A stretch of DNA of 64,000 nucleotides from the NCBI GenBank assembly GCA_029865265.1, contig JAOUHG010000002.1, forward strand, positions 18,501 to 82,500, given 5' to 3'. This document shows, piece by piece, positions 24,482 through 32,520 of the stretch (the stretch's first letter is position 1; every line of letters starts with the position of its first letter). The notes under the pieces are model-generated. The model saw only the letters and a list, made by a program, of their open reading frames with translations. It was not told where the DNA came from and ran no database searches. Position numbers and translations under genes: made by a program. This DNA is from Candidatus Krumholzibacteriia bacterium. GTDB lineage: Bacteria > Krumholzibacteriota > Krumholzibacteriia > WVZY01 > JAKEHA01.

Positions 24482-25512
24482 TGAATCTCCCCGACTACAA
24501 CTTCCTGTCCGCCCCGCTGTGGCTGGTCACGATTCTACACATCGTGACCCTGACGCTGCACTTCGTGGCCATGAACTTCCTGTTTGGCGGGATGTTCGTG
24601 CTGCTGTTCGGAAAGCTGGACGACAAGTGGCAGAACCCGGTGGTGCGCCGCTTCGTGCAGCTCTTCCCCACCGCACTCGCGGCCACGGTGACACTGGGCG
24701 TGGCGCCGCTGCTGTTCCTGCAACTGGTCTACCACAAGCAGGCCTACGCCGCCTCCATCGTGAGCGGCTGGCTGTGGCTGTTCATCGTGGTGGCAGTGAT
24801 CGTGGCGTACTACTTCCTGTACGGCGCGGCCTTCTCATCCCGCGGCGGCGGCAGGCGCGTGCCGCTGTTCCTGGGCATTTCGCTGCTGCTGCTGGCTTAC
24901 GTGTCGTGGGTGTACAGCACCGTCTTCGCCATGGCGGAGCGGCCGGACCTCTACCGTCTGCTGTACGCCGCCAACCAGTCCGGCGCCGTGGCCAATCCCG
25001 ACGCGGGCGCGTGGGGCTTCCGCTGGCTGCACATGCTCTCCGGCGCGGTCACCGTGGGTGCGTTTTGCGTGGGACTGCTGGGGCGCAACGACGAGAACGT
25101 CTACAAACTGGGGCGCGGCTTCTACCTGTGGGGCATGGCGGTGTCGATTGTGCTGGGGCTGGCGTACATGATGACACTGGGAGAGGCGCTGCTGCCGCTA
25201 ATGCGTTCCATTGCCATCTGGCTCATCCTGGTGTCGCTGGTGCTGTCGCTGGGGTCGCTGCACTTCTTCTTCAAGAAGAAGTTCCTTGGCGCCGGCGCCA
25301 TGCTGTTCGTCTCGCTGCTGTCGATGGTGGTGATCCGCCACGTGCTGCGGCTCATCGTGCTGCGCGGCGAATTCGACCCGGCCACCACTCCGGTGTCGCC
25401 GCAGTGGTCGGTGTTCGGAATCTTCCTGGTGTGCTTCGTGGTGGCGATCGGCACGGTGTGGTACATGCTCAGGCTGTTCCTGGGCGACCGCGCGCGGGCC
25501 ACGGGCGGCTAG
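24481..25512 (+). CDS. Second membrane subunit of the bd-like oxidase
   Basis: The 343-aa protein has about nine hydrophobic helices and begins MNLPDYNFLSAPLWLVTILHIVTLTLHFVAMN. Histidines in helix one (ILHIVTLTLHF) and later WLHMLSGAV could ligate heme, making it look like a diverged subunit-I copy rather than classical CydB. It overlaps the heme-c subunit by one base (TAATG), so the two are produced together. Role inferred from this coupling and from similar size and topology; direct homology was not testable here. Confidence 0.7.
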   Translation: MNLPDYNFLSAPLWLVTILHIVTLTLHFVAMNFLFGGMFVLLFGKLDDKWQNPVVRRFVQLFPTALAATVTLGVAPLLFLQLVYHKQAYAASIVSGWLWLFIVVAVIVAYYFLYGAAFSSRGGGRRVPLFLGISLLLLAYVSWVYSTVFAMAERPDLYRLLYAANQSGAVANPDAGAWGFRWLHMLSGAVTVGAFCVGLLGRNDENVYKLGRGFYLWGMAVSIVLGLAYMMTLGEALLPLMRSIAIWLILVSLVLSLGSLHFFFKKKFLGAGAMLFVSLLSMVVIRHVLRLIVLRGEFDPATTPVSPQWSVFGIFLVCFVVAIGTVWYMLRLFLGDRARATGG

Positions 25513-25530
25513 GGACTTCGGCACACACGA

Positions 25531-25624
25531 GGCGGGCGCGATACCGCTCCTCCGCTCATGGTCCTCGCGCGAAACATTTGAAATCGCGCTGCGGAAATCG
25601 CGTCGGATCGGTATCGCGCCCGCC
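25531..25624 (+). repeat. Dispersed intergenic element, copy B, with 16-bp arms
   Basis: A perfect 16-bp inverted repeat (25531-25546 and 25609-25624) encloses the ~60-nt core (25549-25607) shared with copy A. Inside the core, TCCGC (25551-25555) can pair with GCGGA (25591-25595), and GCGCGA (25567-25572) with TCGCGC (25584-25589). The whole would fold into one long interrupted hairpin. It lies between two convergent genes and could double as a bidirectional transcription barrier. Confidence 0.85.
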
Positions 25625-25645
25625 GCCCGCCCGTCGTCCTCCGGG

Positions 25646-28339
25646 CTAGTCCTTCTTCTTGAGCTTGTCCAGCAGCCCCTTCACTTCCGAGTTCAGGTTC
25701 TGCTTGCCCTCGTCGACCAGCGACTGCTGCGCGCGCGCGGTGAGCGCCGTCATGTCCACCGCGACGTTTGGCTTCATGACCGCGCCCGAGAACGTCAGCG
25801 GCACGTCCAGCTTGCCACCCGGCGTCAGCAGGTACCTCGCCATCGGCACCTGTGCGAGCAGGTCGCGCGTGAGCGCGTCGGACAGCGTGAAGGTGCCGCT
25901 CATGTTCATGTCCTTGTTCAGCCCGAACCAGCCCGTTCCGTTGAGCGCGAAGTCGGCCGACGCGATCTTCAGGTCGGGCACCTGCAGCTTGCCGTCGGCG
26001 ATGGTCACCTTGCCGGCCAGGTTCTTGAACACCGTGGTGTTGCTGGCGAAGAGCTTGGGGTTCCTGGCCGCCATCTTCGCGGTCAGGTCCGCCGGCACCA
26101 TGGGCATGCCCTGGATGGACGCGAACAGCTGCTTGACCACGTTGACATTGAGCAGCGCGCCCTCGATGACCACCGCACCGCCGCTGCCGGCCAGCGTCTT
26201 CTGGATGTCCTCCCACGTCCTGCCGGATCCGGAAATGTTGAAATCGGCGCTGATGCGTCCCGCCACCGCATCGGCCAGTGCTGGCGACTTGAAGCGGAAG
26301 TACTCGGCGAGATTCACGTTCTCAACCTTGGAGGTGACGTCGAACGTCGCGGTGAGCGGCTCCATGGTGCCGCTGCCGCTGATGGTCCCCGCCATCGCCT
26401 TCGCGCTGAAGCGGTCGATGATGACCTTCTCGGTCGTGGCGCGCACCGACGCGGTGGCGTCGGTGTAGTCGATGTTGGAGGCGATGCCGCTTTTCGAGGC
26501 GATCTCGAGGTCGTTCTGCAGCGGCTTGGGCGCACCCGGCGCCGGCTTCGCCGCACCGGGAATCTCCGTCGACTTGCCGGTGACGGTGACGTCGCGGAAC
26601 ACCTCGGGGCGCGGCAGCTGGGGCGCGTTGGGCGCCGCCGCCTGCACGTCCGCGCGCCACACCTCTTTGGAAACGACGCTGTACGTCGCCGCCATCGGCT
26701 CGAACGACGGGATGTCCGCCTTCGCGCGAAACGCGCTCTTGCCGATGGTGAAGGTGGCGTCTTCGACGCGCGCGCTCTTGGCGGTGAACGACGCGCTACC
26801 CTTGCCGTCCTTGAGCGGGTTGGGAACATTGGGAAGGGTGGCACTCACGTTGGCGAACGTCGCGGTGCCGGTGATTCCGGGTTCCACGCCCGGTTTGGGC
26901 GCGCCGCTGACGACGAGCTTCACGGTGGCGTCGCCCGACGGCGCGAACGGCGCCAGCGACGGCATGAGATCCTTCCACGGGGCGATGGCGGTGGTGGCGT
27001 CGAAGGAAAAGCGCATCGCCTCCCTGCCCTTGAACGGCACCAGTGTGCCGGATCCGCGCGCCTTGAGCGCGTGCACGGTGGCGTCGATAGATGTGAATTC
27101 GACGCCTTCGTTGGGCGTGCCCTCGGGGTGGAACGTGCCCTGCGCCTCGAACACGGCCGGAATGCCCGCCGGCTTGGCGAATGCGCCCTCGACTTCATAG
27201 GTCGCCTGGGTGGCGTCGACGCGCGACGTGAACGCGAGTGCCGTCGCCTCGCCTTCGAAGGCCGCCGTAGCGGTGATCTCGCCGCCGAGCTTCGGCGCCG
27301 GTTTCCCAGGCGCGGTGGGTTTCATGGGAAGTGACGCCAGCGAAATCGGCGCCGTCTTGAGGTCGCCCTTCACGCGCGCGCCGCTGAACACCAGCGTGGA
27401 TTCGGCCAGCAGGTTGAAGGGGCCCGCGGTGGAGGTGATCTCGACGTTGGGTTCGGTGGCACCCAGCACCATCATCTCCAAGGATACTTCGTCAAACACC
27501 GCGGCACCGAAGGTGCCGGAGAGCGTCGCGTCCACCGTGAGCGTGCCGTCCTGCGCGGGGTCGAGGGGCTTTGCGCCGGGCTTCTGCGCCGCCAGGGTGG
27601 AGAGCTTCACCGGTCCCATGGACACGGTGGCACCGAGCGGCTTGTCCGCGAGGTCGGCGGGGTTGGCCCCGGCACCCAGCGGGCCGATGACGGCCTCGAT
27701 GCGCACATCCTGGGTCTCACCGAACACCGCCGCCGCCAGGGTGGCGGTGATCTTCGAGTCCAGGCTCACGTTCTGGGCGGAGAAGTCGATGTCGCGGATG
27801 GTGCGATCCATCGCCTGCGCCGGGTCGACATAACGAACCACGCCGTTCTCGATGTCGGCCACCGCCAGCACGAACGGCACCGCAGCCGCGCTCGATCCTG
27901 ATGCGCCGGTGCCGCCCGCGCCCGCCGCACCGCCGCCCGCCGCCTCCACCATGCTGGTGAAGTTGAACCGGTTGCCCTCGCCCTTGATCACATTAATGAC
28001 GGGGTCGTTCAAGACGAAGCGCTTGATGTCGACGCGCTTCTTCAACAGCGGCATCAGCGCCACGTTCACGCGCAGGTCGGCCACGCGCACGAACGGTTCG
28101 GTGCCGTAGTCCGGATCTTCCGACACGGTGACGTCGCGCACGCGCACGCCGATCTCCGGCCACAACGCGACGCCCACGTCCCCCACGGAGACGTCACGGC
28201 CGATCTGCTTCTCGGCCTGCGCAAGCAGCACGTCCTTCTTGCTGTTGACGATACGGCCCAGGTTGGCGACCAGCACCACCACCGCGATGACGACAACCCC
28301 AAGCACGACCCCAAGCGAAACCAGTATTTTCTTCTTCAT
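25646..28339 (-). CDS. AsmA-family envelope protein
   Basis: The 897-aa protein starts KKKILVSLGVVLGVVVIAVVVLVANLG, one N-terminal membrane anchor followed by a very long periplasmic part. An AsmA N-domain (IGRDVSVGDVGVALWPEIGVRVRDVTVSEDP) is visible. The C-terminal AsmA_2-like region runs from about residue 690, with ADFNISGSGRTWEDIQKTLAGSGGAV and VPLTFSGAVMKP. AsmA-like proteins are linked to lipid transport between membranes and outer-membrane homeostasis. The ATG at 28339 has GGAAGGT upstream; a longer reading from 28669 overlaps queA and is not conserved. It is probably the last gene of the fusA-ruv-queA transcript. Confidence 0.88.
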   Translation of the reverse strand: MKKKILVSLGVVLGVVVIAVVVLVANLGRIVNSKKDVLLAQAEKQIGRDVSVGDVGVALWPEIGVRVRDVTVSEDPDYGTEPFVRVADLRVNVALMPLLKKRVDIKRFVLNDPVINVIKGEGNRFNFTSMVEAAGGGAAGAGGTGASGSSAAAVPFVLAVADIENGVVRYVDPAQAMDRTIRDIDFSAQNVSLDSKITATLAAAVFGETQDVRIEAVIGPLGAGANPADLADKPLGATVSMGPVKLSTLAAQKPGAKPLDPAQDGTLTVDATLSGTFGAAVFDEVSLEMMVLGATEPNVEITSTAGPFNLLAESTLVFSGARVKGDLKTAPISLASLPMKPTAPGKPAPKLGGEITATAAFEGEATALAFTSRVDATQATYEVEGAFAKPAGIPAVFEAQGTFHPEGTPNEGVEFTSIDATVHALKARGSGTLVPFKGREAMRFSFDATTAIAPWKDLMPSLAPFAPSGDATVKLVVSGAPKPGVEPGITGTATFANVSATLPNVPNPLKDGKGSASFTAKSARVEDATFTIGKSAFRAKADIPSFEPMAATYSVVSKEVWRADVQAAAPNAPQLPRPEVFRDVTVTGKSTEIPGAAKPAPGAPKPLQNDLEIASKSGIASNIDYTDATASVRATTEKVIIDRFSAKAMAGTISGSGTMEPLTATFDVTSKVENVNLAEYFRFKSPALADAVAGRISADFNISGSGRTWEDIQKTLAGSGGAVVIEGALLNVNVVKQLFASIQGMPMVPADLTAKMAARNPKLFASNTTVFKNLAGKVTIADGKLQVPDLKIASADFALNGTGWFGLNKDMNMSGTFTLSDALTRDLLAQVPMARYLLTPGGKLDVPLTFSGAVMKPNVAVDMTALTARAQQSLVDEGKQNLNSEVKGLLDKLKKKD

Positions 28340-28439
28340 GGAAAGACCTTCCGGGGCGGTTGAAACGGCGCACGTCGCCCGCGTGGATACGGTAGCAGGG
28401 AAACGCGTCAGCCGCCAAGCACAAGCGTTCGGGGCGTCC

Positions 28440-29480
28440 TCATGCGATGAACATGGCGTCGCCGTAGCTGAAGAAGCGGTAGCCGCGCGCCACCGCATCC
28501 TGGTACAGCGCGAGGGTGGGCCGCGTTCCCGCGAAGGCGCACACCAGGGCCAGCAGCGAGGATTTCGGCAGGTGGAAGTTGGTGAGCAGCGCGTCCACCA
28601 CCTGGAACGAATACCCGGGGTATACGAAGAGGTCGGTCTCGCCGCTGCGGTCGACGGCAGGTTCCGCAATCCATCCGCGTGCGGCGATGGTCTCGAGTGT
28701 GCGCGCGACGGTCGTTCCCACGGCGATCACGCGCCGCTTCTCGCTCCTGGCTGCTGCGATCGACGCGAGTGTACTCGCATCGATCGTGAACGGTTCCGCG
28801 TGCAGGCGGTTCTCCTCCAGCACGTCGTGATCCAGCGGCTGAAAGGTGCCGGGGCCCACGTGCAGCACCAGCGTCTGCACGTCGACGCCCATGTCCAAAA
28901 CACGCCGAAGCATCAGGTCGTTGAAGTGCAGCCCCGCGGTGGGTGCCGCCACCGAACCCGGCTCCTTCGCATAGACGGTCTGATAACGATCACGATCCGC
29001 TCCCTCATCACCCCGGCGAATGTAGGGAGGCAGGGGCACGTGGCCGTGCGCGTCGAGCAGGTCCAACACACGCACGCCGGCATCAAGCACCTCGAAAATC
29101 CCTTCGCGCTCTTCTCCACGCCCGACAAACCGGATAGCCGCGGTATCCGACAGCCGCAGCTCATCACCCGGCTTGAGTTTCTTCAAAGGGCGCACCCACC
29201 CCGCAAAGCGGCCGTCGCCAGCCTCGCGGATGAACAGCACCTCGACGTCCAGCCCGTCGTCGCGCCGCGCCAGCAGGCGCGCCGGCACCACGCGCGTGCG
29301 ATTGAGCACCAGCACGTCCCCCGCGCGCAGAAACTCGGGGAGATGATCGAACGTGGTATGCACCGTCTCGCGCGACCCGTCGCGCGCGCGCACCAGCAGA
29401 CGGCTCGCGCCGCGCTCGCGCGCCGGTCCCTGCGCGATCAGTTCATCGGGAAGGTGATAATCGAGTTCGTCGAGACGCAT
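28440..29480 (-). CDS. queA: S-adenosylmethionine:tRNA ribosyltransferase-isomerase
   Basis: The 346-aa enzyme makes epoxyqueuosine in tRNA from preQ1. Characteristic stretches: LDELDYHLPDELIAQGPA, LVLNRTRVVPARL, TAGLHFNDLML and VGPGTFQPLDHDVLEENRLHAEPF. ATG 29480 fits the family; there is no obvious Shine-Dalgarno. A partial copy of the dispersed repeat (29491-29517) occupies the 70-bp gap to ruvB. The ruvB-queA order is common in bacteria. Confidence 0.96.
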   Translation of the reverse strand: MRLDELDYHLPDELIAQGPARERGASRLLVRARDGSRETVHTTFDHLPEFLRAGDVLVLNRTRVVPARLLARRDDGLDVEVLFIREAGDGRFAGWVRPLKKLKPGDELRLSDTAAIRFVGRGEEREGIFEVLDAGVRVLDLLDAHGHVPLPPYIRRGDEGADRDRYQTVYAKEPGSVAAPTAGLHFNDLMLRRVLDMGVDVQTLVLHVGPGTFQPLDHDVLEENRLHAEPFTIDASTLASIAAARSEKRRVIAVGTTVARTLETIAARGWIAEPAVDRSGETDLFVYPGYSFQVVDALLTNFHLPKSSLLALVCAFAGTRPTLALYQDAVARGYRFFSYGDAMFIA

Positions 29481-29490
29481 ACGGTCGTAA

Positions 29491-29517
29491 GCCGAGGACC
29501 CTGAGCGGAGGAGCGGC
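29491..29517 (-). repeat. Partial dispersed element, copy C
   Basis: On the minus strand the first third of the core seen in copies A and B recurs: CTCCTCCGCTCAGGGTCCTCG within 29493-29513. It is bounded by GCCG/CGGC, a 4-bp inverted repeat. The rest of the core is missing. It lies between ruvB and queA. Confidence 0.65.
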
Positions 29518-29550
29518 ATCACGAGTCGCGGCGCAGCGCGCGGCCCGGCC

Positions 29551-30588
<1,038 letters not shown>

Positions 30589-30594
30589 GCGTTC

Positions 30595-31185
30595 CTATCC
30601 ACCGCTGGCGTAGCGCAGCGCGCGCCGCACCACGTCCTCCACGTTGGGTGTCTCGTCGGCGTTCCACTCCATGCGGTCCAGCGCGCTTTCGGCCGCACCC
30701 CGCGTCATGCCCAGCGAGGTCAGCGCCAGCAGCACCTCCTCGCGCACGGCGATCTTCGGGGCCTTGCGCTCCGCGGGCGTGTCGAACGCGTCCAGCTTGT
30801 CCTTGAGCTCCATGGCGATGCGCTCGGCGGTCTTCTTGCCAATGCCCGGTATCTTGGACAGGAACACGGTGTCGCCCGACTTGATCGCACCCGCCACGCG
30901 CGCGGCCGGGTGGTTGGAGAGAACCGCCAGCCCGACCTTGGGGCCCACGCCCGACACCTCGATCAGTTTCAAGAACAGGTCGCGGTCCACGCGGTGCAGG
31001 AAACCGAACAGGCTCATGCGGTCCTCACGCACCACCATGTGGGTGTGGAACACCACCTCGCCCTCCATGGGCGAGAGCGTTTCGCGGTCCTTCTCCGGGA
31101 TGGCGACTTCGAAGCCCACCCCGCCCACCTCGACGACACACGCCGGGTGTGCGGAGACCACGCGGCCGCGCAGGCGCGCAATCAC
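30595..31185 (-). CDS. ruvA: Holliday junction DNA-binding protein RuvA
   Basis: The 196-aa product starts IARLRGRVVSAHPACVVVEVGG-like (OB fold). It has the two helix-hairpin-helix motifs LIEVSGVGPKVGLAVLS and LSKIPGIGKKTAERIAMEL, plus a C-terminal UBA-like RuvB-binding domain. The GTG start at 31185 overlaps the ruvC stop as GTGA, which supports it over a longer reading from 31221. Confidence 0.96.
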   Translation of the reverse strand: MIARLRGRVVSAHPACVVEVGGVGFEVAIPEKDRETLSPMEGEVVFHTHMVVREDRMSLFGFLHRVDRDLFLKLIEVSGVGPKVGLAVLSNHPAARVAGAIKSGDTVFLSKIPGIGKKTAERIAMELKDKLDAFDTPAERKAPKIAVREEVLLALTSLGMTRGAAESALDRMEWNADETPNVEDVVRRALRYASGG

Positions 31186-31742
31186 TTCGCACTCCAGTCG
31201 CGACGCTTGAAGGCGTGGCACATGGCGATGGCGATGGCGTCGGACTCGTCCGCGCGCTCTGGTAGTTGCGCGAGCTTGAGTATCTTGCCCAGCATGTAGC
31301 TCACCTGGCTCTTGTCGGCCGCACCGTTGCCGGTCACCGACTGCTTCACCTCACGCGCAGAATACTCGAAGATGGGGATTTCCGCGAGGGAAGCCGCAAG
31401 GATCGCCGCGCCACGCGCCTCGCCCAGCACCAGGGCGCTCCTGGGGTTCTTGCTGTAGAAGACGTCCTCGATGGCGAAGTGGGTGGGCCGGTGCTCGCGG
31501 ATGACGCGCTCGATGCCGGTGTAGATGCCGCGCAGGCGCTGGTAGCGGGTAGCGCCGCGGGGCGCGAGGATGGTGCCGGAGGCCAGGTAGGTGACGTCGT
31601 CGCCGCTGCCCTGCACCAGCCCGAAGCCGGTGCAGGTGCTGCCCGGGTCGACGCCGAGGATGCGCCAGCCGACCACGCTGCGGGCCCGTGCCGCGCGCGC
31701 CGCTTCCGCTCCCTCTTCCCCGATCCTCCCGGCGCCAGGCAT
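31182..31742 (-). CDS. ruvC: Holliday junction resolvase RuvC
   Basis: The 186-aa nuclease shows the catalytic acidic residues in ILGVDPGST (Asp32 here), IEDVFYSKNPRSALVLGEARG and ADESDAIAIAMCHA. About 25 residues precede the usual start of the fold. ATG 31742, 13 bp after yebC, is used here, but a GTG near 31674 would give a more typical length and neither has a strong ribosome site. The order yebC-ruvC-ruvA-ruvB is the classical one. Confidence 0.94.
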   Translation of the reverse strand: MPGAGRIGEEGAEAARAARARSVVGWRILGVDPGSTCTGFGLVQGSGDDVTYLASGTILAPRGATRYQRLRGIYTGIERVIREHRPTHFAIEDVFYSKNPRSALVLGEARGAAILAASLAEIPIFEYSAREVKQSVTGNGAADKSQVSYMLGKILKLAQLPERADESDAIAIAMCHAFKRRDWSAK

Positions 31743-31755
31743 GGTCCGGCCGTCC

Positions 31756-32496
31756 CTACCCCTGCAGGATTTCGTCGGGAATGTCGAAGTTGGCGCTCAC
31801 GCGCTGCACGTCGTCCAGGTCTTCCAGCGCCTCGACCAGCCGGATCACCTTGCGCGCGTCCTCGCCGTCGAGCTTGACGTAGGTCTTGGGCACCTTGCGA
31901 ACCTCGGCCGCGTCGAACGAGAACTTGGCCGACTTGAGCCCCTCGCTCACGGCGGACAAATCCACCGGTTCGGTGTAGACCTCGAAGACGTCCTCCTCGT
32001 CGCTCACGTCGGCCGCGCCGGCGTCGAGTGCCGCCGCCATGAGGCGGTCCTCGTCGACGCCCTTCTTGTCGATGGTGATCACGCCGCGCGTCTCGAAGTT
32101 CCACGACACGCACCCGTTCTCGCCCAGGCTGCCGCCGTGCTTGGTGAGCGCGTGGCGCACCTCGCCGGTGGTGCGGTTGCGGTTGTCGCTCACCACGTCG
32201 ATGATCAACGCCACCCCCGCCGGCCCGTATCCCTCGTAGGAGAACTCCTCGAGGATCTGCCCCTCCAGCTCACCGGTGCCCTTCTTGATGGCGCGCTCGA
32301 TGTTCTCCGCCGGCATGTTGTTCTCTTTCGCCGCCTGGATGGCCAGGCGCAGCCGCGGATTGCCGCCGGGGTCGCCGCCGCCCTCGCGCGAGGCGATGGT
32401 GATTTCCCGAATCAGCTTGGTGAATACCCGGCCGCGCACGGCGTCGGTCTTCGCCTTCTTGTGCTTGATGGTTGACCACTTGGAATGTCCGGACAT
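31756..32496 (-). CDS. yebC: YebC/TACO1 family translation or transcription factor
   Basis: The 246-aa product begins SGHSKWSTIKHKKAKTDAVRG and has RLAIQAAKENNMPAENIERAIKKGTG and YEGYGPAGVALIIDVVSDNRNRT, all family hallmarks. YebC proteins were long called transcription regulators; recent work supports a role at the ribosome relieving stalls. It lies between fusA-like and ruvC, 24 bp after the former. Confidence 0.96.
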   Translation of the reverse strand: MSGHSKWSTIKHKKAKTDAVRGRVFTKLIREITIASREGGGDPGGNPRLRLAIQAAKENNMPAENIERAIKKGTGELEGQILEEFSYEGYGPAGVALIIDVVSDNRNRTTGEVRHALTKHGGSLGENGCVSWNFETRGVITIDKKGVDEDRLMAAALDAGAADVSDEEDVFEVYTEPVDLSAVSEGLKSAKFSFDAAEVRKVPKTYVKLDGEDARKVIRLVEALEDLDDVQRVSANFDIPDEILQG

Positions 32497-32520
32497 ACTG
32501 CGCTCGACTCTCCTGGTGCG

